DNA from: Membranipora membranacea
Lineage: Eukaryota; Bryozoa; Gymnolaemata; Cheilostomatida; Membraniporidae
DNA: 64,000 bases
Reading direction: 5' to 3'
Assembly: GCA_914767715.1 (NCBI GenBank)
Contig: OU612068.1
Coordinates: forward strand, 13,764,001 to 13,828,000
The notes beneath the pieces were generated by a model. The model saw only the letters and a list, made by a program, of their open reading frames with translations. It did no database searches and had not been told where the DNA came from. The position numbers and the translations under genes are program-made. The stretch's first letter is position 1, and every line of letters begins with the position of its first letter. Positions 36,201-46,200 of the stretch are shown here, one piece after another.

Positions 36201-37833
36201 GGATTATTGATTAGGAGTTTGTCTACCTTTTTATGTACTGTTGCACAAATTGAACTCTGAACAACTCAAGGATGAAAAACACAGCTTTATATCTAGAGCT
36301 TGCGTTAGAAATGAGGTTTTGTTAGATATTTTGTTATGTAGAGATGGAAATGGATGTAAGTAGTTTGAATATTACGGTTTAGCTTGAGTGCCTAAGGTAA
36401 TAATGAGTTCAGCTTACACACCCGATGAAACAGTTTGGACACTCAAGCTATACAGCATCATTTATGTTTTTGAACTTAAGTGGCATGCCTTACTTACCGT
36501 GTTGGTTTATGTTGCCTATGATATCAAAAGAGACCAGTTAGACATCCTGAACAGAAATTACTATTATCAGGAACACTGTTAACAGTAGTTATTCATGAAA
36601 TGGTCCAGAGAAATACAGACAGAGAAATACTTACAGATAATACCGAGTCGACTCTGAACTCTTCTCGCTGCCAGAAGATCTACTGCCGCTGCCGCTCACT
36701 GAGCTGTGACTTGTCCTAGAGCTACTCTCTGAAACAGTCTTAGTACCACTGCTACTACTGTCGGACTGTGCGGGGGAGGAGTCACGAGTCCGTAACTGTG
36801 CGGACACTGGCCTCACACTCACAGAATGCGATGAGTCGCTGATGGACTCATTGGATGATGAGTGCTGTTTCAGCTGATGTCGTTGTCTTTCTGCTCCTTG
36901 GGATTTAGTCCTTGTTGACAGCGAGCTGATGGCTTTAGATATCTTATTATTCAAAGTGTCTTCATTTTTCTTTGATTTAGTTTCGGTTCGCGATTTGGAA
37001 TCGGACACCATTTTAAAGTCTTCTTCCTCCTTACCGGAGATTTCATTATAAGGCTTAGTGGGAGTATAGTTGGGGTTCCTAACAGTTGAGCTCAGCGGAC
37101 GTCTCAGTGCTGATGGGGGCCTAGTACCACGCTCCAAACCTGAGGGAGGTTTGCTGAGAGAGGCTTCAAACTTCTCTTTGGCAGTTTGGGTGACTGTCGA
37201 GGGTTGTATGGAGACAACTTTTGTTGTTGCCGTGTGGGTGCTGCCTGCCGAAGACACCGTGCTGTGCTGCTGCTGTAAAGATGATACTGGGATCACATCA
37301 GTACCGGGTTTCTGCTGAGACTCAAGCTTGTTAGGTTTAAACATAGAACTATTTGTCATATTCGTAGCGTGCATACTGTTAGCCAAACTTCCAGCTAATG
37401 TGTTATTCATTAAATGATTCAGTGACTTTGTTCTCTCTATTCCAATAGTCATGAGATCTTTGGCGCTCAAAGGCCTTGCATAGGGATCGACGGAAGGTAC
37501 ATAGTTATTGTATGGTGTTGCAGTGAATTGCTTGCCATTAGACTGTTGATTGCTTGCCAAAGCAGATGATACAGGTTTATTTTTACTCGGTAGCACCTTT
37601 GCTGGACTATTTGGAGCGCTGGTGATTGCTGTCGGTAAGGCTGAACTGTTACTGCCAGATTTGAGATCGGGATTCTGATAGAGGTAGATTGGACCTGGTT
37701 CAGAGTTACTGTACTTAAGTAGGGGTTTGTTAGCTTGCTGACGGAAAGGCAGCTGTTTCTGTCTCAAGCTGAGGTCCTCCATGCTCCCATTCACAGAATT
37801 GATACCAGCCACATTATTATGGTTGTGATCCAT
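27239..37833 (-). CDS. TTLL4: TTLL4-like tubulin polyglutamylase
   Basis: ATP-dependent ligase adding glutamate to tubulin (and, for the family, nucleosome-assembly proteins), acting on ciliary and other stable microtubules. 1134 residues to the TGA. Exons: 37833-36635, 35970-35773, 34363-34260, 33982-33752, 33468-33358, 33010-32862, 32475-32353, 31885-31674, 30318-30196, 29814-29581, 29205-29080, 28761-28647, 28377-28167, 27869-27743, 27380-27239. The Ser-rich disordered N-terminus is mostly one large exon; an acidic patch is at about 465-500. The TTL domain runs from about 560 to 900: VPPYLNFVTQDE, EQLPWEHRRLLKWRM, LGCWGRHM, KLNHFPGSFQIGRKD, KPASARGIGIKVI (ATP-binding), HLTNYSIQKKN, CQGHKW, HELFGFDILLDE, PWVLEVNISPS. 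ILTPDDIRILIE and YLRYFENQRYYN match the TTLL4 C-terminal region. Start: first ATG after an acceptor at 37851 (5' UTR intron). Divergent from CFAP20DC. Confidence 0.93.
34780..35045 (-). mobile_element. tRNA-derived SINE
   Basis: On the minus strand there is a tRNA-like head with a consensus A box TGGCTCAGTTGG (35030-35019) and a B box GGTTTGAATCC (34976-34966, one change from GGTTCGANTCC), spaced as in tRNA genes. D- and T-stems form, but the acceptor stem cannot pair, so it is not a tRNA gene. About 180 bases of unrelated body follow, ending in a duplicated aatcaacc with a run of T between (34800-34780). It lies in a TTLL4 intron in the same orientation as that gene. No target-site duplication could be seen. 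Confidence 0.8.
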
Positions 37834-38617
37834 TTCTGTGAGAAGTGTTTCTGGAATAATAACACACACAATCACATGTCAGTGTATTTTCTTGAAGATG
37901 ATTATGATAGATATTTTATTTTGGTAATTTTTTCAAAGACAAATTACAACGTACTGTGGAAACAAGGCTCTATGACCAATACCAGTATATAAAAAAAATC
38001 ACGATCGTTAACGTTTAGATAACAATGATATTTATGAGAACTGAAAAGCGTTAATTTCTTATCTGGAGTGAATTAGCAGCACTAGCCTTGTGTCGTGTGG
38101 GGAATACATTTTCAAAAGAAAATAATTGTCTTAACCTTATTTTGAAGATCACTTATGATATGTGTGTGAATTTCTCATCTTTCCGGCTCCAAACACTAAA
38201 CTGCTTTCTAGCCTAAAAGGTAAACGCAGACACAAATATCAGCTTGGGTATAGGTGTGAGTTGTAAAGATCGGTGCCTATTTTATGGCTGAGGGTGTTCA
38301 TGTATAACCGTAATTTGATAAGGTAAAGTGCTTGATTAAACTACATGTAGATGAATCATGATCATACTAAAATAAGAGATGTGACACACAACTGACATGT
38401 ACAACTTAACAAAGTACTGAACAGGCAACAGCATAACAGTGAGACACAAAGGAATGAGAATGAATCATAATCCTAACATTTTATCTGACCTAGAATGACA
38501 CACACAGCACACATAGTGATGAATAACTGTATATACAATAATAATAGAAAAAATGAAGACATACCAATGACTTCCCTTCATTTACTTAAAGATATACTAA
38601 TCCAAATAAGGCAGCAG

Positions 38618-38631
38618 GTACCCAGGGTAAG
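38618..38631. promoter_or_regulatory. X-box-like site (weaker)
   Basis: GTACCCAGGGTAAG against the RFX consensus GTNRCC-NN-RGYAAC has two mismatches (R and the final C). It lies 158 bases from the stronger site, in the same divergent intergenic region. Confidence 0.3.
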
Positions 38632-38775
38632 CTTTGTGCTTGGCTACTTACTGTGTCAGGCTAAGAAGATTTATTGCAGCATAAGCCGGCTGGAGTTCCT
38701 CAGGTGTTGGTTTTATGAGTGAACTTTTTGCCAGCTTGAATAAAAATGTGCCTGACTTTCACTTCACAGTTTATT

Positions 38776-38789
38776 TTTACCAAGGTAAC
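38776..38789. promoter_or_regulatory. near-consensus X-box (RFX binding site)
   Basis: TTTACCAAGGTAAC matches the palindromic RFX consensus GTNRCC-NN-RGYAAC at every defined position but the first. It lies between the divergent TTLL4 and CFAP20DC genes, both ciliary, so control of both by RFX factors is plausible. The distance to the CFAP20DC start codon (about 1.5 kb) is long for an X-box, and the transcription start sites are unknown. Confidence 0.5.
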
Positions 38790-39216
38790 AACATTGACAA
38801 CAAAAGTTTATTATGCTCAATTCTGAGTACTGGCTTGATGAATATTAGATGTCTATTACATACAAATATTTGTCCAATAGGAATTAGTAATTGCTGCTCT
38901 GATTATTCAATCATGTTAGTTGTAACAAGAGAAATTAATGAGACTCCCAAAAAGTAATGAGGCTTTGTTTTTGTGAATATATATTTTGGGCAAAAGCTAA
39001 CAAAATTGTTCAAACTCATCTCTCATATCATCTGTTTTCTCTCCCCTTCAATCTACTAAGATTTCTTATAACACTTCTTTTGCCATTTCAGCATAAACCT
39101 TGGAGTTGGACTCTCACTCACTCGAGTTAAAGCTAGGACAGGTAAAATAATCATTCTCATGTGTTAATTTTTGTGTATTTGTTTGTTGAATTTTCTTTGA
39201 GTTGAGTCTATCCTAG

Positions 39217-39325
39217 GAGTTAGTTCAGTTGGAGTCTCTAATCTAAGTCTAACTCCTATTGGATAGACCAACCAAGGAGTTAGTTGGAGTCTCTAAGTCT
39301 AACTCCTATTGGATAGACCAACCAA
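39217..39325. repeat. two-copy tandem repeat with CAAGGAGT junctions
   Basis: Two units of about 59 and 50 bases, each running from ggagttag through ggagtctcta and aagtctaactcc to attggatagaccaaccaa. The first has about nine extra bases. The unit contains small inverted repeats (ggagttag / ctaactcc). It shares the CAAGGAGT word with foldbacks at 19211, 42476 and 60087. Confidence 0.75.
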
Positions 39326-39659
39326 GGAGTCCTTGGTATATCAATCCATTCCATGACCATCATCATCAAACTGTGTTGTATGCAAGCAGTTCAAGGAGCA
39401 ATTAATTATGAACCCTAGCTTACCCACTTCAGCATTCTGGTACCAGGTCCCTAACTATCATTGTCACATTTTTGTTTGTTCTGTGAACCCTGTCCCTCAT
39501 AGCAGTTTCACATTGGAGTGTGGTAGTGTATGTATGTATGTACAATTACAAGGATTTTATACCATACCGCTAAAAAGATATGAAATACTTGCCAAGCTCT
39601 AGGAGATCTATGGGCTAAAGAGAATGTTCCACGTTTATTGATCCCGCAACAGGTCTTAT

Positions 39660-39715
39660 CCAAAAACTGGGTCTTTGGCAATGTTTGACTGCCCCCCCCC
39701 CCCTTGAGTCAGGAT
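39660..39715. repeat. half element of the CCAAAAACTGGG foldback family, with poly-C tract
   Basis: ccaaaaactgggtctttggc followed by aatgtttgactgc matches the arm of the element at 22945-23054. It is followed by 13 or so C residues and then ttgagtc. The opposite arm is missing. Confidence 0.6.
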
Positions 39716-39830
39716 AGAGTAGACCTCTTGAGTAGACCTGTGGATACCACCCTAACTTCCCTTGGCAAGTCTGGTTAATTGGAACTACCCATGATGCACC
39801 ATGAGCACTGTATTAAGCGAGCAAACTGTT

Positions 39831-40063
39831 TCATTGAGAAATAGGATACAAGATAGCTTGCATTCGATCCTGTAACGTCGGTAGGGCCAATGCTAGGGCG
39901 TAGAGACGCTTTAGTCTCAGTGAGTTGTCATAGGAGGTAGGAGCTTTAGCCACATTACAGAAAAAGTCCTGTTCTGTATGGGCATTAGCCAGTTTTATGA
40001 AAAAATCATAGTTGACGGTTTTTCGGTGTAGCCCATCTTGTGTGCTGTCCTTGAATATTGACA
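39831..40063 (-). CDS. unidentified exon-like reading frame
   Basis: After a possible acceptor (caattag at 40070-40064) the minus strand is open for 76 codons to TGA, with a composition unlike the surrounding A/T-rich DNA. It contains KDSTQDGLHRKTVNYDFFIK, LANAHTEQDFFCNVAKAPTS and LRLKRLYALALALPTLQDR. I do not recognise the family. No upstream exon could be found before the divergent CFAP20DC start 215 bases away, so it may be an orphan last exon, a captured fragment or a pseudogene. Confidence 0.35.
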
Positions 40064-40277
40064 CTAATTGAATATTGATATTCTGATAGTAATTATATTT
40101 TGTTTATTAGGTTCATATCCCTTTTGACTGTGTACATCTGATCCGAAAGTTCCAGCAAACCACCTGTTGACTTTGATTCGACAACCGATAGCAAATGCAT
40201 ACAACAGAAAAAGACATTTCATCCTCTAGCATGTAGTATATTTCATATGAAGATATGATCAGTGATTTGTTAGAAAC

Positions 40278-43200
40278 ATGTTCAAGAACGAGTTTCAGGT
40301 AAGTAAAAATATAAGTTTTTAGTTGTCTCGCTTGAACCTTAGGTTAATTCTCTAGGTCTAAAATTTACATTGGTACCATTGATAAACAATCCATATATTG
40401 TAATTATTACGGCAATAAATTGACAGATCTATAGATAGTTTAACGGTATCAGGTTGAGAAATTTGTTTCTTTGCTAGATAATGCTGATAGGTCTGGCTTA
40501 GCCTTAGCCCTTTTGTTTTTGGGGCTTTATGAGACTGAGGCAGGTCCCATTATCATTTTCTCTTTTTCATGCTCGCGGGAGTTTGCCCCAAAAAAAGTTG
40601 GTAGTTAAATTTTTAGATTCATCCTTCTGCCAGCTGTTGTATGATATGTTATGATTATGCCTATTCTATTTTTTTACACAGGGTGGTAACTTCTTTGAGA
40701 TATTCAGTGCTCAAGGTAAAGATCCTACAGGAGTATGGAAGCTCCAGGGTGGATCAGGAATACGCAAGGTATCATATGTCGTAGCATAGGTTCTCAAAAC
40801 AATTTTGTTTACGCTGTTGGAGTGGAACTTGGACTCCACCATCAACCAGTAAAAGTGTTTCACCATTTTGTCATAAATAAAAAAGACTCAAGCTAGATAT
40901 GTGTCTATTTCTCTCTGTCATTGCTATCATGTTTTGATGTGTCTAATGTCATCGAAACTCAATGGCGTGCTGCTCAGCTGCTTATTTTATAAACTGTTCA
41001 CCGAGGTTGGCAACAGTTTGCATTATGTTGAAAATCATAATGCACGCATATATTCATTTTGTATTGGAGCGTTGACTTCTGTTCATGGTCACTGGTATAA
41101 ATATGGTATGAATATTGCAGATTTACGAGAAGGAGGTTAAGAGCTTTGTGTATAATTTAGAAGGAACAGTAGCCACAACAAAGATGCAACTACCTAACAA
41201 CCTCAAACACTCATGTAAGTGAAATGTAGTATAATTTTGAAGTCTGTCGACACCGACAATGACTGCACTGAGGTGCGTGCTAGGAAGAGGTTATATAGTG
41301 ACGACTTGGTTTCTAAGTCATTAATGCCATGTAGTATACCTACCATATATCCCAACTATAAATGTGTAATCCTCCACTATAAGCATAAATGCATCAACAT
41401 ACATGTTACCTAAATTACCTAACATGTGTCTGTTAACCAACCGACATCAAACTTTGACCACGTTTTCATAGAGCTCTCTCTGATCATTAATTCACTGAAC
41501 ACAGTATGTATATCAATTACTGCATAAGTGCTCCATCACCACATGTGCCAGTCTGCTATCACATGATGTGAAGTGCTCTTTAGTGACAGCTGTATGATGC
41601 TTTTTGACATCCTACGTACTGAATAATATCAACTTGACTGTCATGATCTAGTGGTCTAACGGAAATGCTTTGTGATGAGGCGTGGCAGTGAATGTAACCA
41701 CTGAAAAGTTTCCACAGTTTCTAGAGCGGGATTTTTGTTATTTTCACAATCAAGTCCATTTCTGTTGTAGTATCATTGGTGCAAAGATATCTGATCTTCC
41801 AGTTAAACGTACCGAAGGGTGGAGAGTTCTCTATTGAGATCGGGTAAGTGGTCTTGGTGTTATGTACCCTCAAGTGATATCCTTGTCCGATTTCAATAAT
41901 CTCAATTTTAGTTTTAATTGTATCATATCCATCCTGTCAAAGTTATCCTTCTATAACCCGTCATAGTTTATTGTTCAACTCTTGGTATTTTACCAAGCGT
42001 TTAAAAAAATGAATTTTATTATTATTATAACTCTAAATTATTCAGTTATTCAGAACAGATGAGAAAATTTTTCTAGTAGATTATTTGATGATTTTTGTTT
42101 CATTTCCGAGCAGTCTTTGTACGCTCGGATTGATATATCACAGAACAGATAGATTGGTTAACAGTCTTTTCGCTCATGTTCAGTTCATACCATTTTGTTT
42201 TTCAGTGTGACAGATATAGGAAATAACAAGAGAAGGCTCAATCTCTCCACTTCAGTAAAAGAAACAACGGCCACGCCTCTACATGCTAAAATACCTCTGA
42301 CTGTGCTCAGAAAATCTGTGGTATGCACATTTCATAATGATTATATCTAAGTCAAATAGGATCGACTACAGCTTCAATTTTATGCAATCAACATTTCATG
42401 TTCAGTGTGGAAGTAGTAGTAGTAGCTTGCCAAAAAACTAAGATCTATATTTATATAAATGCAAATGTGTGTGTAATCAAGGAGCTAACTCCTTGGTGTA
42501 ATTTTGTATTTTAGTAGCTACATGTAGATGACTTAGAGTTTAGAGATTAGAGTCAGTTTTTTTGGTAATAATGACATATCACAATGATGGTGCTAGAATG
42601 TCTCTGTTGTTTAAAATGTTTAAAAACTTAAAACTATGTAATAATCTGCTGGTCCTAACTTTCTTGGGCATATATATTTGCTGTACACTGACTTTTTGTG
42701 GATATCTTAATGTGTTTCATTTTATCTGTTACCAGTGGGTGAACTGTTGCTGTGATATGGTGAACATAGTAGGTGACACATGGCACGGTCAGACCTTCGG
42801 TAAAATAGACAGTCTGACTATATCAGCTAACTGTAAACTTAGGAGAATTATCACAATGAAACACCAGCCACATGACACCACTGATGATGATGGTATGTTA
42901 ACAATGACTCAAACGCAATCAATATCTTTCTCTATGGAGGGGACAAATCAGAAGTAAATGTCACCGACTAGGACAGAAGATGATAATTCCTCGTTAATAT
43001 GCTTTCTGCAAGGTTTTGTTATATTAAAAAGCATATCATGTTTCAAAATGATAATATCTTATTTTATTCACGAAATAGAACATACAAATGAAGTATGTTA
43101 TTCATGAGTCGATGTATATCTGGGGGTAGAAAAATTCAAAGGACTGTGCCCCATAATAGTTTTCAATTTAAGAATGTAAACTGCTATCAGACATGAAGGT

Positions 43201-46200
43201 TTCAGAATTGTGACAGAAGCGCTAACCTCAATGAGACACCAGAAGCAGAGCTATTGTCCAGTTGTCAGGTTCAAGTCATACCTTGTCATCTCCACTTTGC
43301 CGTAGCCTCGGGTCTTGAATAATCCTAGCCAATGTGTTGGCTCTGATTGGGTTGTGGGAGGGAGAGAGCCAATGCCAGCGCAGATGGTAATTTCCTGAAA
43401 GTACTCATTGGTATATAGTGAATGTGAAAGTAGTTCAGTTTCACTTTCACTAATTCTCAATAGCTACATTTGGTGACCTGGTATGGTCTCCCTCCAGTCA
43501 ATCAGATTAGAGCCAACACATTGGTTAGTATAATCTCATGATTTCAGTGGTTAATACGTAATATCTGTCTAGGTTTATACGGATCATTAGAATCCGCGGA
43601 TACTGCTATGGATTCTATACCTCGCCAACACCAACTGGCCTCAGATGTTAAACACTACACTCAGCTTATCAATATGCACAAAATAAGAGCGGCTGAGATA
43701 AAACTAAGGGGAGATAAACCTACACCTATCGATCTCGGTATGAGCTAGTTATAGTAAATAGAAGTCGGAAAATACGAACTCAGCTTTGCTGGAACCACTT
43801 TGCTGAAACCATTGTCATATAATATAATTGATAAGGCCAGCAACTATGGCTGGAACAGTAGTTTTTATATTTTCACTCATTTTCGATTTGTATGATTTGT
43901 GTTTAGCTGCAGTGCCAATTTCATGAACTAACAAAACAAATCTTGTTTAATACTAACACAGTGATTAATTTCTGGTTTTAAGCTGTCAGCAGTTATTTGG
44001 AGTGACTTCAATAGGTCCCACCCTGAAATAATTTCTCTTATCATATCAGTTGAGAACCTATTTGCTGTAGATTTGAGCTCAAGCGGTCGGCGTACTCAAC
44101 TCAATGAGAGCTTTCATATAGCCTTTGGTACAAAGATTGGAAAACCTCCCACTGCGGGCGTTGGTAGAAAGTCCACATCATCAGGTCTACCATCACACAG
44201 AGACAGTATGAGAGCTAGTGCCGGTGGAGCTGTAAGGGACAGTTATACTGGTGTGTATTCGATTGGGATTCCCTTTAATTTTTTAGCAAGAGAAGACAAA
44301 TCCTTGCACAGATTATTGTGGCATGAATCTTTGATTTATTCTGTCCCGTTGTTGTCTGATGTCAAGCTCTTGCTTTCCACATTCCTTTGATAAACACATC
44401 ACCTCAAAGCTTCACTTTGAAATTGAACTTTTTAAATGGGACTTTGAAAACTTAAATGCACACAGCTGTGCATGGTCACAAACACAAAAATCCGGTTTGG
44501 TATATCAGTTCGCACACCCTCGGAGAGCCACTCATTGATTTGAAATGATATGGGAGGTTGTAAGTTTTTCTGTGTTTCTTTGCCTGAGCCGAATTTCCTT
44601 GTTACTATTATTTAGAGCACATGACAGCACAACCCGGCACAGCACGTCTCCCACGCACAGGTGTGGAGAGAATACCTCTATCCTCCTCCTCACAACACAA
44701 TAATATCAGCAGCGGAAGGCAGAGACTTCTCTCAGATCCCGGCAAGATAACAGATCTACCTTCCAGATCCAACAGTATGTCGGCAGCTTTTCCCCATATT
44801 AAATGCGTTGTTTTATATCACCAACAATGTGACAATACAGCCACGCTGTCTTTCTATTATTTCTGTTTTTGGCTTGTTTACACCAGCTGTTTCTTTCAAA
44901 ACGTGGTAGAAATATTTTCAATCTTTGAAATTGATTGGTTTAATTAGGTTAGAGATGCATTGAATGCAAATTATGATCAAAACATTGTGTTAAAATACTC
45001 AGGAATTTAACGGTCCAAGCCGGTTTCTGAGCTATAAGAGAGGCTGTCTTGGTGCTTACAAATCAAATGTTGTGGTCATTGTTGATTTTTGTATGCTAAT
45101 ATCTGTTTGACAGAACTGATCATCTCCATTAAATCCGTCATGCTGACAAAAACTATCAGGTCACGATATATTTTTCTTTTTTTCAAGTTAACTTAGTGTA
45201 TATAGCTGGCAGCTAATCACACATTTATTTGCAGATCCACTCAACGAGAGTAAAAGCTGGTCAGGTGCTGAGATGTCCGAACAGAAGTCACAGGAAACAG
45301 CCATCTTCTCTAAGCCACACCCACCACCCCGGGACACGTCAGCAGAGGGTGCCGCTAGTAGGCGGAGACAGGCTAAGATCCGCTCAGGGGAGAGGCAGCA
45401 CAGAACTCCCGCTGACGCTCACCTCAAACCAATAACAGATAACAAACACCAGCACACAGTGTCAGCCCCCGCCACACATTACAAACCATCAGAGCCTCAT
45501 TCCCCTACCAGGCAACCAGGCCCACAGAGCGGGGGTACACAGAGAGCCCACAAACTGGCCCCTCTGAGTGTTAGAGGTGAAGTTCCTGCTGTGCAGTCAT
45601 CGTATGAGCCACAGCAGAGAGGGAGGAGGGGTCTGCAACCTATAGACAGTAGGGAACCTCCTAATCATGGTGAGTTATAACTTACAGCTGTGAGATGACA
45701 TAAAATTGCGATGTACCCATATGGATGGGGGGCATCTCATTATGCTGGCCCATAATGATGGGATTTGTGTTAACAGACAAACACAATCTGATTTTTGGAG
45801 AATGTAAACGTTTCAATCACTGGAATTTAATTTTCAATGTTATTTTGATATGGCATTGTAATGATTCAGTAATTCAAGCAATTTGTGCATGTTCATGTTC
45901 AATGCTCATGATGGCGTTGCATGGTTATATTGGGATCATTGAGAGGCAAATCACGTTTGTAGAGAGTTGTTCCTCTCCAGAAAATGAGAGGACAACTCTC
46001 ATCAGTACCTTTGAGGGTAAGAGTGAGTTTCTTATTTGACTCACCGGAAACGCAGATAGAAATTTATGAGGTACCTTATCCACCACATCTTCTTGTTAAT
46101 AGCACGAAGGTTGAATATAAACAACCATAATTCAGTTGGAAGCAAACCGCTCCCTGTAACAGGAGGTCATGTTCCGAGTGTGTGGACAAGTCAGAATCTA

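Larger units (their letters stand above)
37834..40277. other. divergent intergenic / promoter region between TTLL4 and CFAP20DC
   Basis: About 2.4 kb. It holds the TTLL4 5' UTR exon end (37834-37850) and presumably its first exon, two X-box-like sites (38618-38631, 38776-38789), a tandem repeat (39217-39325), a half foldback with poly-C (39660-39715), and an unidentified exon-like reading frame on the minus strand (39831-40063). No TATA box was assigned. Confidence 0.6.

Noticed and set aside
36631-37875. Longer TTLL4 first exon with an upstream ATG at 37875
   Set aside because: A good acceptor at 37851 lies between that ATG and the one at 37833, so the upstream part is most likely intron.
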